Source: Streptomyces sp. WM4235 | GTDB lineage: Bacteria; Actinomycetota; Actinomycetes; Streptomycetales; Streptomycetaceae | NCBI RefSeq assembly: GCF_001279725.1 | Contig: NZ_LGDE01000434.1 | Location: forward strand, 1-41,754 | Length of the DNA stretch: 41,754 bases | Direction: 5' to 3' | Shown here: positions 15,340 to 23,524 of the stretch, in pieces | Layout: each line of letters opens with the position of its first letter | Numbering within the stretch: position 1 is the stretch's first letter | The notes under the pieces: generated by a model | Told to the model about the DNA's origin: nothing | Databases searched by the model: none | The model's input: only the letters and a program-made list of their open reading frames with translations | Translations under genes and position numbers: made by a program

Positions 15340-16866
15340 GTGCGCCGTACCCGTGGTTGGTTCCGTGCCGCCGTCGCGGCCTGCGGGCTCGTGCTGGTGT
15401 CGTTGGGGGCGACTCCGCCGGCGACCGACGGACCCGCGCCGCCCCGCATCCGCTGGGGCGACTGCCCCGAACGGCCGATACCCGACGGCATGCGGTGCGG
15501 GACGCTGGACGTGCCGCTGGACCACGCCGCCCCGGCGAAGGGCACGGTCACCCTGGCGGTGGCCCGGATACCCGCGACGCAGGGCGCGTCCCGCGGGCCG
15601 GTCCTGCTGAACTTCGGCGGCCCCGGCGGCCCCGGCATCGCCTCCCTCGCAGCCGACTCCACCCTCTTCGCCGACCTCGGCAAGCACCGCGACCTCGTCA
15701 CCTTCGACCCCCGAGGCATCGGGCACAGCGAGCCCGTCTCCTGCGGCGGCTCACAGGAGACCGACCCCGCCCTCGCCCCGCACGACGCCGCCGGACGGCT
15801 CGCGGCCCTGCGGGCCGTGGCCCGGCGGTGCGCACTGCACTCCGGCCCGGTGCTCCCGTACATCGGCACCGTGAACGTCTCCCGCGACATGGACGTCATC
15901 CGCCGGGCCCTCGGCGCGGAGAAACTCGACTACCTCGGTTTCTCCTACGGCACCCGGCTCGGCGCCGTGTACGCCGCGCAGTTCCCCCGCACGACCGGCC
16001 GCATGGTCCTCGACGGGGTCGACACCCTCACCGAGCCGCTCGCCGAGCAGGCCCTGATGTCGGCGCGCGGGCAGCAGCGCGCCCTCGACCACTTCCTCGG
16101 CTGGTGCACCCGCCAGAGCGACTGCGTGTACGGCACGAACACCCGTACTGCCAAGCGGAAGGTCGACGCGCTCGTGGCCCGGCTCGACGAGGAACCGCTG
16201 GTCGGACAGGACGGTTCGCACTTCACCGGGCAGGACGTGGTCGCGTCCGTCGGCACCGCCCTGTACTCGCGCAAGCTGTGGCCCGCGCTCGCGGACGGCC
16301 TCAAGGAGGTCGAGCGCGGTGACCCGATCGGCCTGCTCCAATTGGGCGGCCCGATGGAGCCGCCCCCGCAGGACCAGGACGAGGACCAGGACCAGAACGA
16401 GGGCCGGGTGAAGGTGCCCGCCGACAACGGGTCGGCCGCGCAGACCGCCGTGAACTGCGCCGACGACCCGGACCGGGGCGACGACACGGCCACCCCGGCA
16501 GCGGTCCGCAAGGAGGTCGAGGGCCTGCGGGACGCGTTCCTCGCGGCATCGCGGATCTTCGGGCCGAACCAGCTGCTGACCGTCCTGTCCTGCTACGGCC
16601 GCCCGCCCGGCACGGACTTCATCCGGAAGATCGACGACCCCGGAGCCCCGCGCATGCTGCTCGTCGGCACGCGCGGCGACCCGGCGACCCCGTACGAGTG
16701 GACCGAGGAGACGGCCCGACGGCTGGGCTCGGCGGTGATCCTCGACTTCAAGGGCGACGGGCACACCGGGTACGCGGAATCCCCGTGCGTACGCGACTAC
16801 GCGAACCACTTCCTGGTCGACGGCCGGCTTCCCGCCGGGACGCGGTCCTGCCCCGCCGGGCAGTGA
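15340..16866 (+). CDS. Secreted alpha/beta hydrolase, tripeptidyl aminopeptidase family
   Basis: A 508-residue exported protein. The N-terminus MRRTRGWFRAAVAACGLVLV is a signal peptide followed by a Thr/Pro-rich region. The alpha/beta-hydrolase core shows the oxyanion strand NFGGPGGPG, the nucleophile elbow G-F-S-Y-G (Ser202), an Asp in GTRGDPATP (Asp447) and a His in GDGHTGY (His475). The C-terminal SCYGRPPG region fits the TAP-like domain (PF08386). These enzymes remove tripeptides or single residues from peptides outside the cell. A low-complexity insert PPPQDQDEDQDQNEG around residue 345 is unusual. AGGAGG four to five bases upstream supports the GTG start. Confidence 0.9.
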   Translation: MRRTRGWFRAAVAACGLVLVSLGATPPATDGPAPPRIRWGDCPERPIPDGMRCGTLDVPLDHAAPAKGTVTLAVARIPATQGASRGPVLLNFGGPGGPGIASLAADSTLFADLGKHRDLVTFDPRGIGHSEPVSCGGSQETDPALAPHDAAGRLAALRAVARRCALHSGPVLPYIGTVNVSRDMDVIRRALGAEKLDYLGFSYGTRLGAVYAAQFPRTTGRMVLDGVDTLTEPLAEQALMSARGQQRALDHFLGWCTRQSDCVYGTNTRTAKRKVDALVARLDEEPLVGQDGSHFTGQDVVASVGTALYSRKLWPALADGLKEVERGDPIGLLQLGGPMEPPPQDQDEDQDQNEGRVKVPADNGSAAQTAVNCADDPDRGDDTATPAAVRKEVEGLRDAFLAASRIFGPNQLLTVLSCYGRPPGTDFIRKIDDPGAPRMLLVGTRGDPATPYEWTEETARRLGSAVILDFKGDGHTGYAESPCVRDYANHFLVDGRLPAGTRSCPAGQ

Positions 16867-16959
16867 GCGCCGGCGGGGCGGGAGCCCGGGAAAGCGGACC
16901 TGCCGACGCCACGGTCTCCCACCCCGGTTCGGCGGCGGGGGTGCCCGACCCCTCCACAA

Positions 16960-16974
16960 CTGACGTGACATCAG
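16960..16974 (+). promoter_or_regulatory. Operator-like inverted repeat
   Basis: CTGACGTGACATCAG reads as CTGA-c-GT-g-AC-a-TCAG, an inverted repeat broken by one pair. It lies 13 bp before the downstream ATG, overlapping the place where a -10/-35 region should be. It resembles a TetR-type site; the regulator is unknown. Confidence 0.4.
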
Positions 16975-16987
16975 ATACACCGGTGTC

Positions 16988-17845
16988 ATGACCGCAGAAG
17001 AGCAGGAGCACGCACCGGACACCCGCCCCGACGACTACGCCGCGCTCGCCGCCGTCGGCCCCTACGGAGTCCGCCCCGGCCACGCGCTGATCACCATGGT
17101 GGAGCCGCACCCCGGACACGAGTACGCGTACAACCGTTGGTACGAGGACGACCACTACTACGCGGGCGCCATGGCCATGCCCTGGATGTACGCCGGACGC
17201 CGCTGGGTGGCCACGCGGGACCTCCAAGAGCTGCGCTACCCCGAGAAGTCGGCGGTGGCGCAGCCGGTCGGCGCCGGCTGCTACCTCTCCACGTACTGGG
17301 TCACCCGGGGCCGCTACGACGAGCACATGAAGTGGACCGTCGGCATCAACAAGCGCCTCAACCGCGACGGGCGGGTCTACCAGGACCGCACCCACGTCTT
17401 CACCGCCTTCCAGGACCATGCGGCCACGGTCTACCGGGACGGCGCCGCCGGGCCCCGGGACTTCCACGCCCTCGACCACCCGTACGCCGGCCTGGTCCTC
17501 CAGGTCGTCGACGCCGACGGGCCCGAACAGCGGGCCGAACTGTTGGAGTGGCTGCGCTCGCGGGCCCTGCCGAAGCGGCTGGCGGGAGGGCCCGCGGCGA
17601 TGGTGACGGTCTTCCGGCCTACACCGCTGCCCGGCGACCGGATGACGTACGTCAAGCAGGTCGAGGGGGTCGACACCCGGCTGACACTGCTGTGGTTCCT
17701 GGAGGCCGACCCGCGGACCTGCTGGGACCGGTTCCAGGGCTGGGAGACCGAGGTCGCGGAGACGGGACTGGGGCGGGTGGAGTTGGTCGCGCCGTTCATC
17801 CCCACGGTGCCGGGCACCGACCGGTACGTGGATCAGCTGCGCTGA
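16988..17845 (+). CDS. Conserved hypothetical protein, probable dimeric alpha-beta barrel
   Basis: A 285-residue soluble protein without signal peptide. The start region HALITMVEPHPGHEYAYNRW followed by YEDDHYYAGAM resembles the strand-helix unit of dimeric alpha-beta-barrel proteins (EthD/DUF4286-like, with a 'N-RWY-D-H' pattern). A similar unit may recur in the second half (AGLVLQVVDADGPEQRAELL). This suggests a duplicated ferredoxin-like fold. No catalytic residues are assigned. No Shine-Dalgarno is visible before the ATG, and the putative operator lies close by, so the message may be nearly leaderless. The gene stands alone between an exported peptidase and a strong hairpin. Confidence 0.7.
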   Translation: MTAEEQEHAPDTRPDDYAALAAVGPYGVRPGHALITMVEPHPGHEYAYNRWYEDDHYYAGAMAMPWMYAGRRWVATRDLQELRYPEKSAVAQPVGAGCYLSTYWVTRGRYDEHMKWTVGINKRLNRDGRVYQDRTHVFTAFQDHAATVYRDGAAGPRDFHALDHPYAGLVLQVVDADGPEQRAELLEWLRSRALPKRLAGGPAAMVTVFRPTPLPGDRMTYVKQVEGVDTRLTLLWFLEADPRTCWDRFQGWETEVAETGLGRVELVAPFIPTVPGTDRYVDQLR

Positions 17846-17864
17846 CCCGGGGCGCGGACACGAC

Positions 17865-17907
17865 GGAGCCCCCTCGGCCAAGACGGCGGGTCGGTCGAGA
17901 GGGCTCC
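17865..17907. terminator. Bidirectional terminator hairpin
   Basis: GGAGCCCCCTCGGCC pairs with GGTCGAGAGGGCTCC (15 bp, one mismatch, one wobble) around a 13-base loop, between convergent genes. To its right (17911-17998) lie GGTGGTGCG-type short repeats before the DUF397 gene. Confidence 0.75.
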
Positions 17908-18026
17908 GATGGGTGGTGCGGGTGGTGCGGGTGGTGCTGGTGAATCTGGTGGTGCCTGTGGTGCCGGCGACGCGGGTGGTGCCGGCGACGCGGCGGTAGG
18001 GATCGTCGGGAAGGTCGCCTCGACGT

Positions 18027-18239
18027 TCAGACGAGGCGCCCCGGCCGACCCTCGACGACGTCCGAGACGAAGGAGTTCCAGGAACCCGGCGCGAAGGTGA
18101 GCGACGGCCCGTCCTGCACCTTCGAGTCGCGCACGGCGATGGATTCCATCACGGGGGACTTGACCTCGACGCAGGCGCCGTTTCCTCCGGAGTAAGAGGA
18201 CTTGGTCCAGTTGTCCGTGGCACCCTGACGAATAGCCAT
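18027..18239 (-). CDS. DUF397 protein
   Basis: A 70-residue protein of the DUF397 family. It shows the hallmark NWTKSSYSGGNGACVEVKS near the start, then IAVRDSK and TFAPGSWNSFVSDV. In Streptomyces these small proteins are encoded next to XRE/DUF5753 regulators, as here, and work with them, probably by binding the regulator. Some pairs influence differentiation. GGAG six bases before the ATG sets the start. The partner gene lies directly upstream on the same strand. Confidence 0.92.
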   Translation of the reverse strand: MAIRQGATDNWTKSSYSGGNGACVEVKSPVMESIAVRDSKVQDGPSLTFAPGSWNSFVSDVVEGRPGRLV

Positions 18240-18446
18240 GTTTTTCTCCGGTTCGGCGAGTAGTTCCGATGGCGTGTCGGCCACTTCCCCGGCCGACGTG
18301 ATCGACGCTACCCGCACCTTCCGACGGCTGAAGGGGCCGTTCACTCGACCGAGTGGCATATTCAGGTCAGGTCTTATGTGGCCGGGGAGCGACGGTGTAC
18401 CGTACGGCCTCCCTTGTCACCGGGACCGATTCCTCCCCATTTGTCG

Positions 18447-19325
18447 CTACTTGCCGGCGTAGTGCTTGATGATCTCCGAGATGAACTGCCGGGTCTGGTC
18501 GACGTTGAGAGCCTGGGCGCGAAGGTGCTCGTACATCACGCTGTACTTCTGAACGTCGTTGGCCTTCTCCAAGTACAAGTCGCTCGTGACACCCTCGATG
18601 TAGACGACCGTCGAGTCCGAGGCGTCGGGGAATTCCAGAATCGCGTACTGGCCGTTCACGCCGGGGTGCGCCCCCATCGAGAACGGCATCACCTGCACGG
18701 TGATGTACGGCTCCTCCGAACGCTCTATCAAGTACTCCAGCTGTCGGATCATCAACTGCGCGTCGCCCACGTGCCGGCGCAGCGCCGCCTCGTCGATGAC
18801 CGCCCACAGGCGGAGCGGACCGACGTCCGGATTGTTGTTGTCCGTCTCGGACAGCCGCTTCTGGCGGTGCATCCGGACCTGGACGCGCTTCTCCACGTCC
18901 TGCGGCGCGGTCTCGGGCAACGCGCCGCGGATCAGGGCCTGGGCGTAGTCCGGGGTCTGGAGCAGTCCCGGGACCATCTGGGGCTCGTACGTGCGCAGGC
19001 TGGCGGCGTCCGTCTCCAGGCCGATGTAGACGCTGTACGGGATGTCGCCGAAGGCGTGCCACCAGCCCTGCTGGCGCGAGTCCTTGGCCATCTGCATCAG
19101 GGAGTCGACGAGTCGGCGGTCCTCGACCTCGTACACGTCGCACAGGTCGCGGACATCGCGCTGACTGATCGAGCGCCGACCGTTCTCCAGTCGGCTGATC
19201 TTCGACTGGGAGACGAGGAGGCGCTCGGCCACCTGCTCGGCCGTCATGCCCTTGTCCTCGCGCAACTTGCGCAACTCCATGCCCAGTCGGCGGCGTCGGA
19301 CGGTGGGATTGACATTGGACGCCAC
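18447..19325 (-). CDS. XRE-family regulator with DUF5753 domain
   Basis: A 292-residue regulator. An N-terminal helix-turn-helix (RRRLGMELRKLREDKGMTAE and QVAERLLVSQSKISRLENGR, about residues 8-65) is followed by the DUF5753 domain. That domain begins near YIGLETDAASLRTYEPQMVP, contains GLLQTPDYAQALI, and ends with VTSDLYLEKANDVQKY. It is the standard partner of the DUF397 protein encoded downstream on the same strand. The GTG was chosen for GGAGG ten bases upstream; the in-frame sequence before it is Ser/Glu-rich and unconserved. Such pairs are abundant paralogues in Streptomyces and affect sporulation or antibiotic production in some cases. The target here is unknown. Confidence 0.93.
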   Translation of the reverse strand: MASNVNPTVRRRRLGMELRKLREDKGMTAEQVAERLLVSQSKISRLENGRRSISQRDVRDLCDVYEVEDRRLVDSLMQMAKDSRQQGWWHAFGDIPYSVYIGLETDAASLRTYEPQMVPGLLQTPDYAQALIRGALPETAPQDVEKRVQVRMHRQKRLSETDNNNPDVGPLRLWAVIDEAALRRHVGDAQLMIRQLEYLIERSEEPYITVQVMPFSMGAHPGVNGQYAILEFPDASDSTVVYIEGVTSDLYLEKANDVQKYSVMYEHLRAQALNVDQTRQFISEIIKHYAGK

Positions 19326-19435
19326 GGAAACGGCACCTCCGCCTTCTTCTTCTCGTTCTGGCTCTGTTTCTGTCTCTCTGCGTGCCTGATGTTCAGCAGA
19401 CTGCCACCGAAGGGCGTGGTGGCGCTGGGGAACGG

Positions 19436-19503
19436 GTGGGAAAGGCAGCCGCGTGGGAAAGACAGCCGCGCGGGAAGGCCGGACGTGCGGAAAAGACAGA
19501 CGC
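19436..19503. repeat. Four tandem 17-bp repeats
   Basis: GTGGGAAAGGCAGCCGC, GTGGGAAAGACAGCCGC, GCGGGAAGGCCGGACGT and GCGGAAAAGACAGACGC follow without spacing, in the promoter-proximal gap upstream of the XRE gene. On the opposite strand they read as CTTTCCCAC-type boxes. They could be binding sites or slipped-strand products. The rest of the 410-bp gap 19326-19735 contains a purine/pyrimidine-biased run and the hairpin listed next; no gene is seen. Confidence 0.6.
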
Positions 19504-19547
19504 GCGGGGTGGCGGGACCGGGTGGGCCGGCCCCGCCACCCCGCGCG
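19501..19547. terminator. Perfect 16-bp hairpin downstream of the GPP34 gene
   Basis: CGCGCGGGGTGGCGGG and CCCGCCACCCCGCGCG are exact complements around a 15-base loop. The hairpin lies about 190 bp past the GPP34 stop on the minus strand, so it most likely ends that transcript before the XRE promoter. Confidence 0.65.
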
Positions 19548-19735
19548 CTGGCGGTTCCCGAACCGGGTCTTTGGGGGACGGCCGGTTCCGGCGATGGCGT
19601 TCGGTCGAGCGGTGCGCGTGTGGGCCGCGGATGGATCAAGGGGTGTCGCGGGTCCCACGGGTGGTGCCGGTGGTGCTGGTCGTGCGGGTTCTGCCGGTCC
19701 TGCCGTTCCTGCGGGTCCTGCTTGTCACCCGGCGG

Positions 19736-20494
19736 TCAGTGCGCGGCCGCACGGGCCATCGCACCTGTCCGACGCGGCTGCATCGGGACACCGCCCGCAC
19801 CGGTCGCGGAGGTGGCCGAAGCCCGCGCGGCGGATGCCGGCGCAGGTGCGCGGTCACGACGTGGCTGTGCCGCCACCCCGTTCTGGACGTCCATGACGGC
19901 GTGCGCCACCAGACCGCCCATGGGGTCGTGCCGGATCAGGTCCCGCAACCGGGACCTGGACGACCGCCCCTCGTTGCCGGGGTACAGGTGCTTGCCGAGT
20001 CCGACCGCGTGGGCCAGTGCGGCGAGCGCCGCGGTCCGCGGGTCCGGCGGTACACCGGTGCGGATCGCACTGTCGAGCCGGGCACGGATCTCCCGGCTGA
20101 TCGCCGTGTCGGTCGCCTGGTAGCGAGTCGTCGGCAACACCCCGCACATCTGTCCCGCGACGGCATGAACCATGCCGCAACGCTCCAGATGAGCGAGGTA
20201 AATCTGACGGAGCCCCAGTCGGGGTCCGCCGATCCAGTGGACGGCCCGAACCGGGCTGCCGCGCCTGCGCAGCAGTTCCAGTGCGGAGTCCAGAGTCGGA
20301 TCTCCTGTCGGCCGTGGCATCACCACGGCGATACGATCCCCGTCAGGGGCTATCCGTCCTGCCAGAGCCAGCTCCACTAGCTGTGCCCCGGCCAGGCCGA
20401 GGTCGAGCGACTGCGGCTGCGCCGTGGTTCCCGTGGTCGGGTCCAAGGCGAGCAACAGAAGCTCCTCCGGAATTGTTCTGCGGCTCCTGCCCAT
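19736..20494 (-). CDS. GPP34 (GOLPH3/Vps74-like) family protein
   Basis: A 252-residue soluble protein starting MGRSRRTIPEELLLLALDP, the typical beginning of the GPP34 domain (PF05719). Further family segments are LDLGLAGAQLVELALAGRI, DSALELLRRRGSPVRAVHWI and RLRDLIRHDPMGGLVAHAVM. In yeast and animals the family binds phosphatidylinositol-4-phosphate and sorts Golgi glycosyltransferases; the bacterial role is not known. The C-terminal 50 residues are Ala/Pro/Arg-rich and disordered. GGGGAGG lies almost directly before the ATG, an unusually short spacing. It is divergent from the D,D-carboxypeptidase gene. Confidence 0.88.
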   Translation of the reverse strand: MGRSRRTIPEELLLLALDPTTGTTAQPQSLDLGLAGAQLVELALAGRIAPDGDRIAVVMPRPTGDPTLDSALELLRRRGSPVRAVHWIGGPRLGLRQIYLAHLERCGMVHAVAGQMCGVLPTTRYQATDTAISREIRARLDSAIRTGVPPDPRTAALAALAHAVGLGKHLYPGNEGRSSRSRLRDLIRHDPMGGLVAHAVMDVQNGVAAQPRRDRAPAPASAARASATSATGAGGVPMQPRRTGAMARAAAH

Positions 20495-20680
20495 CCATGC
20501 CTCCCCGCGTGGATGAGTGACAGGGTGACGCCTCTCACATTCATCTGTCGAGAGCGCCTGGTCGGTTTATGGGGGAACCTGCATCTATGTCGTTCTCGTC
20601 TAGCGGGTGGGCGATGCCCCCGAGACGGGACACTGTTAGACGGTTCGGACAGCGGCCGAACGTCGATCGAGGAGGAACTG

Positions 20681-23395
20681 GTGGCGGGCGAGTCCCCCGA
20701 CAAGTCGGTAGATGAAGGTGCGTCGGGGGCGGCGGACACCGCCGCGTCCTCCGCGGAACGGGACCCGAGGCTCTCGGTCCTGCGACCGCGCGAGCCCGAG
20801 TCCGGCGACCGGGACCCTCTGAAGGTGGCCGTCGCGGCCTGGGTCGCGTCCAAGTCGGCGGACGCGGAGCGTACGGCGGAGGGCGAGGCCGGCGGCGACG
20901 CGGGCTCCGGCGGCACGGACGAGGGTGACGGCGAGGGCGAGGGCGACGGGGACACGCGCCCCGGTGCCGGTGCCGGTGCCGGTGCCGCGGCTGCGGCCGA
21001 GGCCGAGCCGGAGGCGGAGGCCGAGCCGGTCGAGGTTGCTCCCGAGCCGAAGGCGTCATCCGGTCGGGTGGGCTCGACCACCACGGCCGGTTCCGTCGAT
21101 GCCGCAGCGGATTCCGAGTCCGAGACCGGTTCGGAGTCCGGTTCGGAGTCCGGTTCCACCTCGGGTTCCGGCGGGTCCGCGGGGGGTCCGGTGGCCGCCG
21201 ACAGGCCCGCCGCCGCGGAACAGCGGACGACCGCGTTCGGGGTCGTGAAGCCCGCTCCGGACGCATCCGCCGAGAAGTCGACCGAAGCGGAGGGGCCCGC
21301 CGACAGCGAGCGCACCGCCGTGTTCCGGGCGTTCAGGAACGATGCCCGCGAGGCGCCGAAGACACAGCCGAAGCCTGAGCCCACGTCGGGGTCGAGGTCC
21401 GAGTCGCAGCCCGAGTCGAAGCCCGAGTCGGAGTCGAAGCCGGGTTCCGGTTCGGATTCCGCTTCTGCCGCGGGGCGGGGTGCGGCCGTTGACCCGCGTT
21501 CCGGTTCCGGTTCCGGTTCTGGATCTGGTTCCGGTTCGGCGGGGAAGTCGGCCGAGGACAGTGAGCGTACGGCCGTGTTCCGGGCCGTGAAGCCCGGTAC
21601 CGCCCCCGCCACCCCCTCCGCGGCCAAGTCCGCGCAGGCCGACCGGCCCGCGCCCGCGAAGCCGGCCGAGGACGGCGAGCGCACGGCCGTGTTCCGTGCG
21701 GTGCGTCCCGGTGCCGCCGAGGCGCCGAAGCCGGCTGCCGGTTCCGGCCCGGCTTCCGGTTCCGGTTCTGTTCCGGGCTCAGGTCCCGCGTCTGGTTCCG
21801 GTTCCGGTTCGGCGGGGAAGTCGGCCGAGGACAGTGAGCGTACGGCCGTGTTCCGGGCCGTGAAGCCCGGTACCGCCCCCGCCACCCCCTCGACCACCAA
21901 GCCCGCGCAGGCCGACCGGCCCGCACCGCCGAGCGCCGCCGGCGGTGAGCGCGCCAGTACCTTCGTGCCGTTGCGCGGCGACAGCGCCCGGCCCGCCGCG
22001 CCCACCGCGCCGAAGCCGGCTCCCACCGCACCGGGGTCCGCCCCGAAGCGGGCGCCCGCGCCCGCCGGGCCCAGGCAGGACAGCGAGCGGACCACGCAGC
22101 AGCCGCTGCCGCCCAAGCCGCCGCTCGACATGCTGGCGGACCTCACGAACAACCCGCCCCCGCCGCCGAGCCCCCTGCGCACCTTCACGCGGCGGTTCAA
22201 GATCTACGCCCCGCTCGTCGCACTGCTGGTGATCATCCTCGCCGTGGTGCAGCTGGTGCGCCCGCTGCCCGAGCCGCAGCTCAAGATGACGGCGCAGAGC
22301 GCGTTCACCTTCGACGGATCCGCCCCGGTCCTGCCGTGGCCGAAGGAGGGCCAGGGCTACATGGCCGCCGCCGGCCTCGGCACCGTGGGCACCTTCGGGG
22401 AGCAGAAGCCGATCGCCATCGGCAGCGTCGCCAAGACCATGACGGCGTACGTGATCCTCAAGGACCACCCGATGAAGAAGGGTGAGAAGGGCGAGATGAT
22501 CCCGGTCGACAAGACGGCCGTGGACGACGGCAGGAAGGACTCCGAGGGGGAGTCCACCGTCAACACCCTCAAGGAGGGTGGCCAGATCTCGGAGTACGAC
22601 GCCCTCGCCGCGATCATGATCCCCTCCGCCAACAACATCGCGCGGCTGCTCGCGCGCTGGGACTCCGGCGGTGACCAGGAGGCGTTCGTCAAGAAGATGA
22701 ACGACACCGCCAAGGAACTCGGCATGACCAACACGACGTACACGGACCCCTCGGGTCTGGACGCGACCACGGTCAGCACCGCCGAGGACCAGGTCAAGCT
22801 GGGTCTCAAGGTCGTCGAGATGCCCGAGTTGATCGCGATCACCAAGCTGCCGAGGTGGACCGACCCGTCCGGCAAGACGTGGCGCAACTACAACGACCTG
22901 ATCCCCTACAACGACTCGCTCGGGATCAAGACCGGCTCCACCACCAAGGCGGGCGGCAACCTGCTCTTCGCCGCCCAGAAGCAGGTCGGCAAGACGAACC
23001 AGCTGATCGTCGGCGCGGTCCTCGGTCAGCACGGCGTGCCCATCCTCGATACCGCCATCGCGGCCAGCAAGGACGTCATGCTGGCCACGCAGAAGACGCT
23101 GACCGGCGCGAACGTCGTGAAGAAGGGCCAGGTCGTCGGGTACGTCGACGACGGGCTCGGCGGCAGGACCCCGGTCGTGGCCACCGCCGACGTCGAGGCG
23201 GTCGGCTGGCCGTCGCTCAAGGTCAACGTCAAGCTGGGTGAGGGCGGCGGCCCGCTGCCGCAGACCGCCAAGGCCGGTACGGAGATCGGTGTCCTGACCA
23301 TCGGCGAGGGTGCCAGTCAGGTGAAGGTGCCCGTGGCCCTGAAGCAGGACCTGGTCAGCCCGAGCCTGGGCAGCAAGCTGACCCGCGTCGGCTGA
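20681..23395 (+). CDS. D-alanyl-D-alanine carboxypeptidase (S11) with a very long repetitive cytoplasmic arm
   Basis: A 904-residue membrane-anchored peptidoglycan D,D-carboxypeptidase. Residues 1 to about 505 are a low-complexity arm, rich in Ser/Gly/Glu/Pro, with at least four near-exact ERTAVFRA copies and three degenerate ones. One transmembrane helix (YAPLVALLVIILAVVQLV, about 508-530) follows. The PBP5-type domain has the nucleophile motif S-V-A-K (Ser582), S-A-N (Ser649) and K-T-G (Lys750). It trims the terminal D-Ala of stem peptides outside the membrane while the long arm stays inside. The GTG start has GGAGG five bases upstream; earlier in-frame codons to 20513 lack support. A terminator follows. 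Confidence 0.92.
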   Translation: MAGESPDKSVDEGASGAADTAASSAERDPRLSVLRPREPESGDRDPLKVAVAAWVASKSADAERTAEGEAGGDAGSGGTDEGDGEGEGDGDTRPGAGAGAGAAAAAEAEPEAEAEPVEVAPEPKASSGRVGSTTTAGSVDAAADSESETGSESGSESGSTSGSGGSAGGPVAADRPAAAEQRTTAFGVVKPAPDASAEKSTEAEGPADSERTAVFRAFRNDAREAPKTQPKPEPTSGSRSESQPESKPESESKPGSGSDSASAAGRGAAVDPRSGSGSGSGSGSGSAGKSAEDSERTAVFRAVKPGTAPATPSAAKSAQADRPAPAKPAEDGERTAVFRAVRPGAAEAPKPAAGSGPASGSGSVPGSGPASGSGSGSAGKSAEDSERTAVFRAVKPGTAPATPSTTKPAQADRPAPPSAAGGERASTFVPLRGDSARPAAPTAPKPAPTAPGSAPKRAPAPAGPRQDSERTTQQPLPPKPPLDMLADLTNNPPPPPSPLRTFTRRFKIYAPLVALLVIILAVVQLVRPLPEPQLKMTAQSAFTFDGSAPVLPWPKEGQGYMAAAGLGTVGTFGEQKPIAIGSVAKTMTAYVILKDHPMKKGEKGEMIPVDKTAVDDGRKDSEGESTVNTLKEGGQISEYDALAAIMIPSANNIARLLARWDSGGDQEAFVKKMNDTAKELGMTNTTYTDPSGLDATTVSTAEDQVKLGLKVVEMPELIAITKLPRWTDPSGKTWRNYNDLIPYNDSLGIKTGSTTKAGGNLLFAAQKQVGKTNQLIVGAVLGQHGVPILDTAIAASKDVMLATQKTLTGANVVKKGQVVGYVDDGLGGRTPVVATADVEAVGWPSLKVNVKLGEGGGPLPQTAKAGTEIGVLTIGEGASQVKVPVALKQDLVSPSLGSKLTRVG
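21527..21891 (+). repeat. Exact 92-bp direct repeat inside the carboxypeptidase gene
   Basis: Positions 21527-21618 and 21800-21891 are identical over 92 bp, offset by 273 bp (91 codons). The segment between contains a third, diverged copy of the ERTAVFRA unit. Identity at synonymous positions points to a recent in-frame duplication or gene conversion. Confidence 0.85.
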
Positions 23396-23435
23396 GCCGC
23401 CCCGGGCGGGATCTACCGCCGGGGACGGGTTTCGT

Positions 23436-23467
23436 TCAGGCGCTCCGGGCAACCCCGGGGCGCCTGA
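23436..23467 (+). terminator. Terminator after the carboxypeptidase gene
   Basis: TCAGGCGCTCCGGG pairs with CCCGGGGCGCCTGA over 14 bp (one wobble), loop CAAC. Confidence 0.75.
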
Positions 23468-23524
23468 GCACGTCTTGGATGCGAGTGCGGTACTCGCGCA
23501 GGTGTCGGGGAGAGAGCGTCGGTA

